From Seriola aureovittata (taxonomy: Eukaryota; Chordata; Actinopteri; Carangiformes; Carangidae), in assembly GCF_021018895.1 (NCBI RefSeq), contig NC_079375.1, positions 21,706,975 to 21,770,974 on the forward strand: a stretch of DNA of 64,000 nt, given 5' to 3'. The notes under the pieces were generated by a model. That model saw only the letters and a program-made list of their open reading frames with translations. It searched no databases and was not told the DNA's origin. Below, in pieces: positions 12,498 to 30,264 of this stretch (the stretch's first letter is position 1; every line of letters begins with the position of its first letter). The position numbers and the translations under genes were made by a program.

Positions 12498-13175
12498 GCA
12501 CCCAACCCCCCCACCCCCCACCCCCCTTTTGTTTGACATCATCTTTCTTCACATTTGCCCATCTGAGTCCTCGTTGCTCTGCAGTCTCCGTGGCCGTCCA
12601 CTTCCTCCCCTCAGTTTTGTTTTCGCTCACTCCGCCTTCGTGCAGGGAGCCTCAGTGTTCCCACCGTCACTTGACCAAACCACACATGGCCTCCTCTCTG
12701 CAATAGCTTCCTACCAGATGGAGTCAGTTCATTTGAATAATCTGTTGAACAGATTGATTTACATTATCTTAATTTTTTTTTTTTTATTTTAAAGGCTAAT
12801 GAAGTCAAAAGGGAACAAATGTCTGGATTAAAAACCCTGAAATGCTCAAATTTCAACCATCAGATTCTTATTTTCTCTCCTTTCTCTCAAATCGCCCTCA
12901 GCCTTTCTATTTGGGAGCTTTTTACAACTCTATTATCAGCACTTGTATAAAAATGTAAAAAAAAAAAGAAAGAAAAAAAGAACCAATCGAGATGTTTAAA
13001 TAATTATGAATGCATTTCTTGGCTAATACAGCTTTTGTTCTATACTTTAGAAAGTCAACAGCAATACTCTGACTAGTCTGGAAACTGTGTGACGTGTCAG
13101 CCAGTGGCTCAGCACCGGTCGTTCCCTCAGTGTGACTCCAGCTTCAGTGTAAATAAAAGATTTGTTGTTTGGCTC
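12498..13175 (+). other. sugt1: sugt1 3' untranslated region (probable extent)
   Basis: The stretch from the sugt1 stop codon onward has no coding potential, a C-rich start, several A/T runs, and a canonical polyadenylation hexamer near its end. The end point is inferred from that signal and no transcript evidence was available. Confidence 0.6.
13152..13157 (+). terminator. candidate sugt1 polyadenylation signal AATAAA
   Basis: AATAAA lies about 655 nt past the sugt1 stop, followed within about 40 nt by T/G-rich sequence (tttgttgtttggc, gtcacgttttatggtttgt). It is the best-placed canonical signal between sugt1 and the convergent cnmd gene. Confidence 0.6.
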
Positions 13176-13179
13176 ACAA

Positions 13180-14137
13180 ACTTTGTCACGTTTTATGGTT
13201 TGTCTCTGGAAACTGTTTTGGACAGGTTGGAAAATCCGTCCATCAGACACAAAAACAGCAATACATTATGACGGGGAGCCGTGTTGTGTGATTATGTGCT
13301 GCGAGGGATGAAATGTGGCATTAGTGATATGAGTGCAGGCAGTTCAGATACGGTTGGCGGCTCGAGGACGTGGTTTACGTGTCGAGGTTCGATTGGTATC
13401 GAGGCAGAGAGCCCCGCGGTTGTGTGGCAGGCAGGTGAGGACGCGGCCCCGAGGTGGAGTGGTGATCTGCAGTCGGAGATGCGGGAGAGCAGCCACCTCC
13501 CGTTCTCCAACCACATACATGCAGCAGCTGTAACTGTGAGGGGGCGTCCTGCCAAGGCGAGAGAGCATTAATATGGATCAGCCTCCTTAACCGCATCATC
13601 AAGCCTCTCACACTGAGTTAAGTGTTAAATTCATCACACATCGTTTCATCTCTCGTGACGATCAAACGCCCATTTGTGGCTCTGGATGGAACTCTCAGCT
13701 TCATAACACTCTCACACACACACAAACACACACTCCTCCACTATCCCTGACACACACAAACACACCGCCCCCATCCTTACCCCCTACCCCCGCCTGAGGC
13801 GGCTCTGTGACATCAAAAGGAGCTAAGCGCTTTGCATCGTGGGTAAGATCTGGGAGCGTGACGGCTACAGAGTCTTTAGTCTCATTAAAGAGTTCTAGAG
13901 CTGCAACTCTCACATTAAAGAACTCTGGAAACTTCTTTCTGCTCATCCCTTTGGAGCAGGAACCAGATGTGACACTTCTCAAAACTGAAAAGTGTCTTTG
14001 AGTCTGAATGAGAAGGGGGGGGTTTCCTAAATAAACCCAACGCTCTGTTATAAGCAATATGTATTTACAAATAGGATATAAAGTCATTCGGCCAAAAGCA
14101 TAAAAAAAAGAGAGACTTCAAACTTTACTTAAAAAAG
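13180..14137. other. sugt1-cnmd convergent intergenic spacer
   Basis: No gene is visible. The spacer contains a short CA tract (about 13712-13732), C-rich runs and AT-rich sequence; the open frames around 13281-13571 occur on both strands with no recognisable product. Confidence 0.6.
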
Positions 14138-14386
14138 TTTATTCAGTGATATTGCACTTTGAGAGCTTCTTCAATGCAGATAAAAATACATTTGGATGAA
14201 AGTTTCTGAGAGGAAGCGTACAGTACATTGTTTTAATGAGAGATACTCATGAAGACCAAATAAGGAAGGAGTTAAAAACACAGGAGTCAAAAATATTTCT
14301 CACTAGAGTGATGAAAAGTAAAACAAACAGATGCTATTTAAGCCAGCTGACTGCTATGGAAATACTACGCGCCCTATACATTTATT
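14138..14386 (-). terminator. candidate cnmd polyadenylation signals
   Basis: Two minus-strand AATAAA hexamers lie downstream of the cnmd stop, at 14386-14381 and 14143-14138, implying 3' UTRs of roughly 0.58 or 0.82 kb. I cannot tell which is used. Confidence 0.45.
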
Positions 14387-14893
14387 TACATCGAAAAAGC
14401 AAAGGATGAAAGAAGAGGTCGGCTCTATAAATACAATCTTACCTGCTTTTCCCACAGATAAACTTGTGGTGTCATGCATGTAATTCAACCCTGGTGTCAG
14501 GTGTTAATGCATGTGATGGGAAACAGGTGTGTGGGATGTTTGTATCATGACCTACTGTATGTTCTCTTCACAGCGAGTCGTGCTGTAGTTCAGAAGGATC
14601 TAAATGGAAAGCAGGTATGTTTTTTTAATAAGAGAAGCTGTGCAGTGTGCAGAGACTGCGTACCTTAACATGTGTGTGCGTGTCCTAGATTCTGCACCAT
14701 GCATTTATAATGTATGGACACTGTTACTGATGCTGTTCGTTTTCTACAGCTCTGCTCAGGCCAACAGGTATCTAAAGTAAATGAGAAGCTAAACTTTTCC
14801 CCTTCATCTCCCCTCCTCCCCTGGATCCCCGTACCTCCCTCCCTGCCTTGTTTCCTCAACTCTGGACTCCACCTCCTCTGGACACCGTCTCCC

Positions 14894-14895
<2 letters not shown>

Positions 14896-14936
<41 letters not shown>

Positions 14937-14939
14937 TGT
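14896..14939. repeat. (GT)n microsatellite in cnmd 3' UTR
   Basis: A GT run of about 18 units begins about 18 nt after the cnmd stop codon (it reads as (AC)n in the mRNA). Confidence 0.85.
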
Positions 14940-14956
14940 GGGGTGGGAAAGGGTGT

Positions 14957-21658
<6,702 letters not shown>

Positions 21659-21699
21659 GACTGGAGCCAAACACCTGAGGAAACCCCACTCCACTAGCT

Positions 21700-21700
<1 letters not shown>

Positions 21701-21790
<90 letters not shown>

Positions 21791-21810
21791 CCCCCCCCCC
21801 TCTCTCTCTC
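21701..21810. repeat. (CT)n / poly-C tract upstream of cnmd start codon
   Basis: About 90 bp of CT, a ten-C run, then more CT, starting 43 bp before the cnmd ATG. It reads as (GA)n in the 5' UTR or proximal promoter of cnmd; GA tracts of this sort often lie in core promoters. Confidence 0.9.
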
Positions 21811-22609
21811 TGAGGAGGAGGAGGATGGTCGCTCGTGCTCGCTCATACAGGTCGTGTTTTTAACAACTGTGCACCGATGCGAGTTTGTGTGACTTTAAAC
21901 GGAGCAGGTGAGACTTGCCCTCCAGCTGGTGATCACCACATTATGAACAACCATCTAATTTAAGCCAAAAGTTAGCTCTGCTTTCTTTCGGAAAAGCATT
22001 CATCATCTTTTCTCTTTGAAGATCACATAGGCTGCTCATGTAACTTACATGAGTTTGATTCCTGCTATGATCCTTAGAATCTCATATCATTAAGCTTTAT
22101 GACAACCTCTGTGGGCAGACTAAGATCTACTCAGCAATTAAGGAAATGATGAAGGAAGGGTGAGGCTGTCTCCTCGAATCACCTTCGCACACCTCCCTCC
22201 CCCTCCTCCCCCTCCTCTCTCTCCACAGACTGTCGCGGGTCAGAGGTGACTCTGGCGGAATGTCGCATGTTTCCTCCACGCGGGAGACTGTAGGCTATAT
22301 TTACACGACAGGGTGCAAAAGGCGACAGACCTCGGTCTCATACTTCCCTATATCTTCTATCTGAGTTCACAACTATTATTAAAATGCCCTGGATCCATGG
22401 TAATGGGGGGATTACGTAAGGGGCGCACCGTGCGCATTTGGCAGATAGACAAAAAGCATCCGGACAGGAAGGAGCAGGAAGGTTTATTCACAAGGACTTT
22501 ATGTTCTTCAACAGAAATCAGCTGTTCGTGTGACTATTTCACATCCTCAGTTAGACCTCCTCTTATGTATGTAAGCTTTTTATGTTACTAACAGTAAAGG
22601 CGACTTTAG

Positions 22610-22642
<33 letters not shown>

Positions 22643-23092
22643 CTGTCCCCGCGGAGGAGACACGTCAGGTGGAAATGATTCATGTGATTTATGGAAACCT
22701 GCGCGTATCTTTAATTCTTGTATTAACATGCAGGTCTTATAGGCAGTAAAATACATATATTAAGCCCATGAAGAAGATGAAAAGAATAACTGTGAAGGTT
22801 TTCGCTCTTGTTGTTGTGTGACAGTGATTTGCTAGAAACCCTCGGCGTCTGCTCTGGCGTCTCACCAGCGAAATCACATTCACAAAAGATAAAAAAACAG
22901 AAAAAAAGAAAAACTAAACTGACCTTCTTCAGTGGACTGCAAGGACAGAGGCTCACTACTGCAATAACAGCGACGCCTGTTGGCTTTCACTGTACTGACT
23001 GGTCTGACTGACTGGCTGCTCACACAAACATCCCTCTCACCTCAGCCTGCAAACCAACACTCCAGTCACGTGCTCAGAACAGTATTTCAAAG
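21811..23092. other. cnmd-pcdh8 spacer / cnmd upstream region
   Basis: This holds the presumed cnmd promoter (minus strand, reading leftwards from here). A second CT tract lies at 22609-22636. No coding sequence is recognised. Confidence 0.6.
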
Positions 23093-23583
23093 TTTATTTT
23101 CTCTCATATTGTGATGATAAAAAAATCTGTACAATTACTTATTATTGCATTCAAATAATTTCATACATCGTTATCAACTTGATACACCGTGGGTCACCTG
23201 CCCTCAAACTGAACAGTTTCTGGGGCCATTTTAAATAGTCAGCATGCTTAAAGATCAATAATTACATTTCATATCTACATATCTTTGTTTAATTATTACT
23301 TTTATAAAAAATAAAATCTCTGTATGTACAAAACTTGCATATGATACACTTCATGTCCAACAGAACTTGTGATTGAAAGGACTTCAAATGTGGCTTTTAC
23401 AATAAAACAAAAACACACAAATATTAGGATATAAACTTATATGTGCACACTCTCCATGGCAACGAATAGTTACATTATTCTCCTTGTCAATGAGTCATAA
23501 ATTAAAAATCTGAACACACTATACATTTCTTTGAGAGTGAGCTTAAGTGTGGATGTTGGTGCGTGTGTGTGTAATTGTCTGTT
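23093..23583 (-). other. pcdh8: pcdh8 3' UTR with candidate AATAAA at 23098-23093
   Basis: An AT-rich noncoding stretch after the pcdh8 stop. A minus-strand AATAAA at 23098-23093 is followed by T/G-rich sequence (gtgttggtttgc on the minus strand). The extent is inferred. Confidence 0.5.
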
Positions 23584-23936
23584 TTAAATGTCGTTGTTGG
23601 GGCAGTGCGTCGGGGTCGGGGTGTAAACAGGGATGGTTATATCACTAATCTCCTGCACCCTCACAGGCCTGGGGGGGGTGACCAGGACGTAGTCGTACTC
23701 TCTGTGCAGCACCTTCTCGTACACACTCTGCAGCCCCACCGTCTTGGGGATGTGGGCCTGGTAGTAGTTGTCCCTGCGGTGGGGGTCCCGGGGCAGGGAG
23801 GCCGTCTTGGAGAGGCTGTTGAAGGAGGAGAGGGTGGGGGCTGGAGAGGGAGCTGCGTTGCTTCTTACTGCCGAGGGGCTCCAGCAGCGGTCTGAGTGAC
23901 CCAGGACCTTACACTCACTGGTGCAAGCCCACAGAC
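23584..23936 (-). CDS. pcdh8: pcdh8 exon 3 (C-terminal tail and stop)
   Basis: The acceptor is tctctctcttttag. 116 whole codons after a split Gly codon, from [18 protein letters not shown] through [19 protein letters not shown] to HCPNNDI and TAA at 23586-23584. Confidence 0.93.
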
Positions 23937-26877
23937 CTAAAAGAGAGAGAGAAAAGACAGTGACGTTAGAGTCTGAGCCGAAGTCTCCCCCCCAAACTGA
24001 CACAGCTTTAGAAACATTCAAATGTGCCTGTTGTTTTGTCTTTACCATTTTGGCCGCCCATGGGAGGAACCACTGCCCCGTCTTTCTTCAGGCCAGTGTC
24101 TCCACTGACGTCACTGTCACTGTCATTGAAGTCACTGTCCCCCTTGCCACTGTCTTTGCCGCTGAAGGCCGGGTCCCTGGCAGAGATGGTGGTGTAAGAG
24201 TTCCCCTTCCAGATGGTGATGGGCCTCACAGCCTCCTTCCCGTTCCCATAGCCGGGCAGAGTGGAGTAGCCCTGCAGGAGGAGAGAGGAGAAACAAACAG
24301 AGGTTAATGTCTGATACATGAACACATTGCACAGTGTTGATTGTTGTGAGCCACCCCACACTTCCCCTCCCTTCCCCTCCCCTCCCCTACAAAGCTCAGT
24401 GTCCCAAAGGTGCGTCTCACCTCGTGTTTATTCCCTCGGGTCTTGCTGTTGCTGTCTGAGTCATACACGCAGGGCACCTCGCTGCCGTCCTCTGAGGCCG
24501 AGCACATGTCACTGCCCCCGGGGTGAGCCGAGGTGAACCCACCGGGCTGGCTGCTGTAGGAGTGTCCGTCAAAGCCCGCTCCTCCCCCGGATCCATGGAG
24601 AGGCAGCAGCGGGTTGTCCACCACGTGGCTCCTGCCCCGCTCCAGCGTGCCCTTCTCCCCGTAAGAGTCGCTGTCTTCTCCGCCTTTGTCCTGCTTGCGC
24701 CGGTTGCAGGTGGTGGCGATGAGGATGATTGCGAGCAGCAGGAGCGTGCAGCTCCCCGCGAGGACAACAATAATCACCACCGACAGGTCCCACTGCGCGT
24801 GCACCTCGTCCCCGCCGCTTGACTGGTACACTGTCCTGTCGCTCGGCGGGGAGCCCGCGATGATGAGGAAGTGGAGCGTGGCGGTGGAGGTGAGCGCGGG
24901 CCTCCCGTTGTCACTCACCGTCACGGTCACGCTGAGAGTCTCGTCCACGTCGTGGCTGAGCACCTGGTTCAGGTAGATCTCCCCGGTGGCTTTGTTCACG
25001 GAGAACACGGAGGGCTCACCGGTGGCCAGCCCGTAGGACAGGTCCGAGTTCACGCCCTCATCCGCATCCCGCGCCTCCACGCGGGTAATGACGTAGCCTG
25101 TCGGTGCGTCCCGGGGCAGGAGCACCTCAGCGGAGCCGTTGTTGAGGGCCGGCTGAGTGATGACCGGGGCGTTATCGTTCTGGTCCACTATCCTCACATA
25201 GACATTGGCGCTGCCGGACAGGGGCGGGGAGCCGCCGTCACTCGCCGAGATGCGGAGCTCCAGCTGTTTCATCACCTCATAGTTGAAGCTGCGGAGCGCG
25301 TAAAGCGAACCGCTGGCCGGGTCCAGAGACACGAAGGTGGCGATGGGAGAGCCCATGAAGTAGGTGTCCGCCAGTTTGTAGCTGACCTTCCCGTTTGACC
25401 CCATGTCCATGTCCCGCGCCACCACCGTGGTGATGTATGCCCCAGGTGCGTTGTTCTCCACCACTGACACCTCGTACACCGGCTTACTGAACACCGGCGC
25501 GTTGTCGTTCTCATCCGTCAGCCTGATGGTGTACTGAGTGATGGTCCTGAAGGGGGGCGAGCCCAAGTCCTCCGCCACCACTGTGAGGTTATACTCGGGG
25601 ATCTTCTCCCGGTCTAACGGGCTGGTACTCACAATCATGAAGCTGTCCTCGTACGCCTGCTGCAGTCTGAAGTGGTCGTGTCCGTACAAGGTGCAGTGCA
25701 CCTGTCCGTTAGCGCCCGAGTCTCTGTCCGAGGTGCTGACCAGAGCCACGAAGCTCTCTCTGGCCGCCGCCTCTGTGATGTACGCTATCCCCGCCGTGAT
25801 GGACGTCATGGGGGTGATGGAGATCTCCGGTGCGTTGTCGTTAACATCCTGCACCTGCACCACTATTTTGCAGATGGCCGGGCTCGGGTTCGGACCCAGG
25901 TCGGTGGCCTGGACGTCAAACTCGTACGTGGTCTTACTTTCAAAGTCAATCGGGCTCTCCAGGGTGAGCCGTCCGGTCTTCCTGTCCACTCTGAAGAGTT
26001 GTCGTATTTCTGGGGGCACCTGGTTACCGAACCCGTACACCACCTCACCGTTCAGCCCCTCGTCAGGGTCCTCGGCGTTCAGGTCCAGCAGGAGCGAGCC
26101 CACCGGTGCGTCCTCAGGCAGGTCCACGGAGAAGCTGTTCCTGTCAAACACCGGGCTGTTGTCGTTGTAGTCTTTCACCTTGACGTTTATGCGCGTTGTT
26201 CCGGTGCGGGACGGGTTGCCTCCGTCCATAGCCACGAGCTCCAGCGCGTAAGAAGCCTGCGTCTCCCGGTCCAGCTCTTTCATGAGCACCAGCTCCGCAT
26301 ATTTAACCCCGTCGGCCCTGCTGAGCACGTCGATTGAAAAGTGGCTGTTGACGGAGATCTGGTAGCTTTGGATGTAGTTCACCCCAACATCCTCGTCCAC
26401 GGCAAAGTCCAGCGGGATCCGCGTGCCCACCGCTGTGTTTTCGGAGATCTCCAGACTCGACTCTTTCCGGGGAAACTCGGGGGAGTTGTCGTTGATGTCC
26501 TTGACCTCCACCTCGACGTGGATGAGTTTAAACTGCTCTTTGGAGAAGCTGACCACGTCGAAAGCGATGAGGCAGTGCAGGGTGTGTTTGCAGACGCGCT
26601 CTCTGTCTATCCTCTCTCCTATGCTCAGCTGCCCGTCGCTCTCCCTCAGACGGATGAAAGAGGAGTTGAACTGTTTCATCATCCTGAAATTGGTCCTGGA
26701 GCCTCCCGAGGAAGAGGGAGTGGAGGAGATGTCCTTGGCCAAGTTTCCAATCACTGTCCCTGGTGCGTCTTCCTCAAATGTCTGATATTTCACCGTCTTT
26801 CCTTGTGTGACAGCAGACAGGCTCAGCAAAGAGACGCACACGAGCACCAACAGCCCGTTCCACCCTGTTTCTCCCAT
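23584..26877 (-). CDS. pcdh8: pcdh8 (protocadherin-8, PAPC/arcadlin type), complete, three exons
   Basis: A delta-2 protocadherin: a calcium-dependent adhesion molecule that controls cell sorting in paraxial mesoderm and, in neurons, N-cadherin turnover. Exons on the minus strand are 26877-24421, 24271-24046 and 23936-23584, giving 1011 residues (human about 1070). Residues 1-26 are a signal peptide. Calcium-binding linker motifs DINDNSPEF (~128), DYNDNSPVF (~236), DVNDNAPEI (~344), DENDNAPVF (~455) and DQNDNAPVI (~565) separate six cadherin repeats. The membrane segment is ~697-723, followed by NRRKQ. Exons 2-3 encode the conserved cytoplasmic tail, including [13 protein letters not shown] (861-873). 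The large first exon covering the entire ectodomain and membrane segment is typical of the family. Codons are strongly G/C-ending in exon 1. The position next to cnmd and sugt1 supports pcdh8 over pcdh10, 17, 18 or 19. Confidence 0.94.
24046..24271 (-). CDS. pcdh8: pcdh8 exon 2 (conserved cytoplasmic motif)
   Basis: The acceptor is ctcctcctgcag and the donor is AATG|gtaaag. It encodes [38 protein letters not shown] and the acidic serine-rich [17 protein letters not shown], the CM2-type motif shared by delta-2 protocadherins. Confidence 0.94.
24421..26877 (-). CDS. pcdh8: pcdh8 exon 1 (ectodomain, membrane segment, proximal tail)
   Basis: ATG at 26877-26875 opens [20 protein letters not shown], a good signal peptide. 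819 codons end KTRGNKHE at donor GAG|gtgaga. No internal stop. The frame stays open through the donor for another 38 codons (see findings). Confidence 0.95.
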
Positions 26878-27125
26878 CTTGACACCTTCACTCCAAAATA
26901 AATCTGAAATTCAGCAGCAAACTGTCCGAAAAGAGTCCAGTTTAAAGTTTAAACCAAACACCTGAAAAAAAAAAGCTATCCCTTCCCGGCTCTTGTCGAC
27001 TCTCCGGGGCTGTTTTTTTTTTTCTTCTTTAGTATAAAGCCTGTAATAAATATTCCATATGTCTTTCACTGCGCGCTCTGGATGCGCTCCGCTCTCTCTC
27101 TACTGGAGGTGTGCTGCTCTCAGCG
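26878..27125 (-). other. pcdh8 5' UTR (inferred)
   Basis: The sequence between the inferred transcription start and the ATG has a poly-T/A stretch and no upstream coding exon. Confidence 0.45.
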
Positions 27126-27153
27126 CAAGAGGGCTGCAGTGTCTGCAGGAGGG

Positions 27154-27195
27154 TTTATACGGCGAGGCATGCAAATGAGCCGCACTGTGACCAAT
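27154..27195 (-). promoter_or_regulatory. pcdh8 core promoter candidate: CCAAT, octamer, TATA
   Basis: On the pcdh8 strand, in 5'-3' order: ATTGG (inverted CCAAT, 27195-27191), ATTTGCAT (octamer, 27176-27169), TATAAA (27159-27154). The spacing fits a TATA-directed start near 27125 and a 5' leader of about 250 nt before the ATG at 26877. The octamer is a POU/Oct-factor site by established knowledge; use here is inferred. Confidence 0.65.
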
Positions 27196-30024
27196 CCGGG
27201 CTTTGAGAGGGAAAAAAAGGGGGACTTCTGAAAGACCTCTAAACCCTGTTTAGAGATTCCTGGACTGTGCGGAGAAACTTGGCACCCAATATGTGGGCTA
27301 AACGCGGGGCTTGATTTAATACTGCTATAGTTTCCGTTGCTTGTTTATGTTCCTCGGGCAGTTAAATGAGTCTGCGCACCGACACACGGGGGGAGCACAG
27401 AGATGCGCAGTGTCCCTGAGATAGAGGACAAAGCATTTGAATAGGAGTGTCTGTTCAGGATGCTTTACCCTATAGGAGAATAGTGTAAAGAGATTTATGC
27501 TTAAACACAGGCTGGTTGGATCCCCACGCACGTGTCCTGTGTAACCCACCCGGGTAAAAGCGGTCACTGGCAGGCTCAGCCGTCAGTGACCTCTCCACCT
27601 CTGATAGGACAAAATAACTTCATGCAAGAATATGACGTGATTTGTCCTTTTCTCCAACCCCGCCGTGGCCCGATCCACTCACCCACACGGATAAGATTTC
27701 ATATACTGCACTTTGATAGAGCCATAACGCTGAGACAGCTTAACATGCTGAATAATTGCAATGCCATGAGATTCAGAAAAATGTGGTGTAACTGGTGGTA
27801 ATAGCATCATCTTGGTGCTCATTTTATTCTCATTAATAAATTCCATAAATTTGCTCAGCCTTCTATTATTCATCCCCCCAGTGTGTTGTATTCCAGTAAT
27901 TGTTTGCCTATCAGATCATATCTGAGGCAGGAAAAAGGACTATACCCACTTAAACATTGATTTTATTCTAATTCGGTCTCGGCTCAGATCGGCTCACGAG
28001 ATGTCTTGTGCGCGAGAGAGCGGATTTTTTAATTAAAGCCAGTGTAACGGCCCGGTTTAACATGCGGCTCTCCTTGGCCTCGGCTGACAGAACAGAGAGG
28101 CGCAGGTGAAGACAAAACACACACACACAAAAACACACACACACACACACACAAAAAAAAACAAAAACACACACACACACACACACACTGGCGGTCACGC
28201 ACGCACTCACACAGCCTTCCACGAACCCGTTACAAATGGGATTTGGCTGTAAACGCAGGGGGGATTTATCAGGATTTCAATAGTGAGATTATATCAAAGG
28301 CGTATGAAGCCCTCGTTAGTAGCGGCGGGATAATGGCGTGGCAGGGTCTCCCTTTACAGCCGTCCATGCCGGTATTGTGGCCTCTGAGCCGGTCTGTGGG
28401 GACCCTAACCCCCGCTGCCTCTATGCAGCTCTCTGCCTAACTGCAGCATAATGAGGCAGAGCCACATGCAGCCTTTGTATCATCCCTCCATCCCCATTCC
28501 CCCCCCCTCCTCCCACCCTTTCCCCAGACCTGCCCCGGTCCCGGCCACGACTCCTTTCATTACGGGGAGATGGGAGATGAATTGCCCTGGACATCAGGGT
28601 CCCTCCTATTAAAATACATTTAGAAAACGACCGGGGCCCCGTCACGGCTCTTTAAGAGATTTTCTCATTCTTCCCATTGGACTCTCTCTCTCTCTCCCTC
28701 TCTCCCTCTTTGCCTCTCCTCCTTATTCACCCCCTCCCTCCCCCTCCTCACGCACACACAACCAGCTTTTTCAGGGGCAACACTTGCCTTGCAGTAGAAG
28801 CTAATATCAGTTGGCATGTTCTATAAAGAACCCATCTGCCACAGAAAGTCAAATAGGAGACACCTGAATGGACAACATCTAGTCAAGCAGCTTGCATAGT
28901 TAGACACAGTCAGGCCTGTCCTAAAGGATAAGGAGACATCGCTCTGTGATTAGGGCCATTAAAACTAAATTATCAGCTTTTATACGGGGTTATAGAAAAA
29001 CTGGCGCCACCTTCCAACCAGGCACCTTTCAAAGGGTTTATAAATTACAACTAATAGAGTTATTAATGGTTAATAATTCATTTACTTATACTTTATAGAT
29101 CAGTTAGCTATAGCCTAATGCATTAATGAGAATAACGTCTGGGTTGCCAGGTTGTGGAAAATCCCTTTGACTGACTGAGTGACCACTAGTGACTGTGGGG
29201 CAGGAAGCAGGGGAGGGGCTTTAACTTTTATATGTGATATATGATTTTATCAACGTGTTCAACAACATATTAAGGTTTAAACTGAAGTACACAATTAAAC
29301 GTACCAGTTCAACACTGCTGTATTATTCTGACATGTCGTGGGGAGGTTTTCATACTTTTTCATACCTCAAGAGGCGATTTAAAAGAAAACATTGAAATTC
29401 ATGTATTGAGGTTTTCATTAAAGTCAAAGAAGTGGAGGATCTTGCTCTTTCTTTATAAAGTGAAATATAAGGTTTTTCCCCATTTTCCACAAATTTTCAT
29501 ATAGTCCTTTATTGAACAGACAATCTGGATCAAAGTGAATTAACAACTGATTACCAACATTTAGATGGACAGGTCGAAAAGCACTGATATCAAACCAGTG
29601 ACGATATGAAATGAGGTAACTCAGATTAATTTCTTTTGCAGCTACAACAAGAAGTCTGATCCTGCAGATCTTTCAGTCAGTGTACAGCTGAGTGGAGGCA
29701 GAGGGTCCGTTGAAACACATGTGTTCACTGCGGGCCGCTGTTACTCCGCCGTGAGAGAGTCCTCCTGCTCTTTGTGTTCAGACTACACAGGACTCCGCAT
29801 TCTCTCACACACACACACACACAGAAAGACAAGAGCAATCAAAAGCAAATTACATTGAGCTGAGTCTCGCCTCGCGGATTAAAATCTCTGCCTGCACGTG
29901 CGTGTGCGCGTGCATCGGAGGAGTAGAAAGACAGGGGTGTGTGTGGGGGGGGGGGGCTTTTTTTCTTGCAATGTCTGACAGACTTTTGCATCCTCATCCC
30001 CCAAAAGCAAAGCCGTCACTTGAA

Positions 30025-30073
<49 letters not shown>

Positions 30074-30240
30074 TACACCTCAGAAAATAATTCTCTCACG
30101 TGACCACCGTGTCAATCTCGCCCGTCTGCACGCGAGTTCAACAATAGCAGAATTAGAGTGAGTCTCCGAAATCCCTTCTATTCTTCACGGGACATATTAG
30201 CATTTTCTTTAACATATATAAATATATCTTTAGAGGAGCG

Positions 30241-30264
30241 CCCCCCCCCCCCCCCCCCCCCCCC
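30241..30264 (+). repeat. poly-C run
   Basis: Twenty-four consecutive C. Length is likely polymorphic or assembly-sensitive. Confidence 0.9.

Noticed and set aside
13281..13611. Overlapping ~60-96-codon frames on both strands downstream of sugt1
   Set aside because: A GC-richer island gives open frames in several phases at once; composition is not protein-like and no family is recognised.
25538..26337. Long plus-strand open frames (210 and 221 codons) opposite pcdh8 exon 1
   Set aside because: They are antisense shadows of a G/C-ending coding exon; they have no recognisable product and no splice or promoter context.
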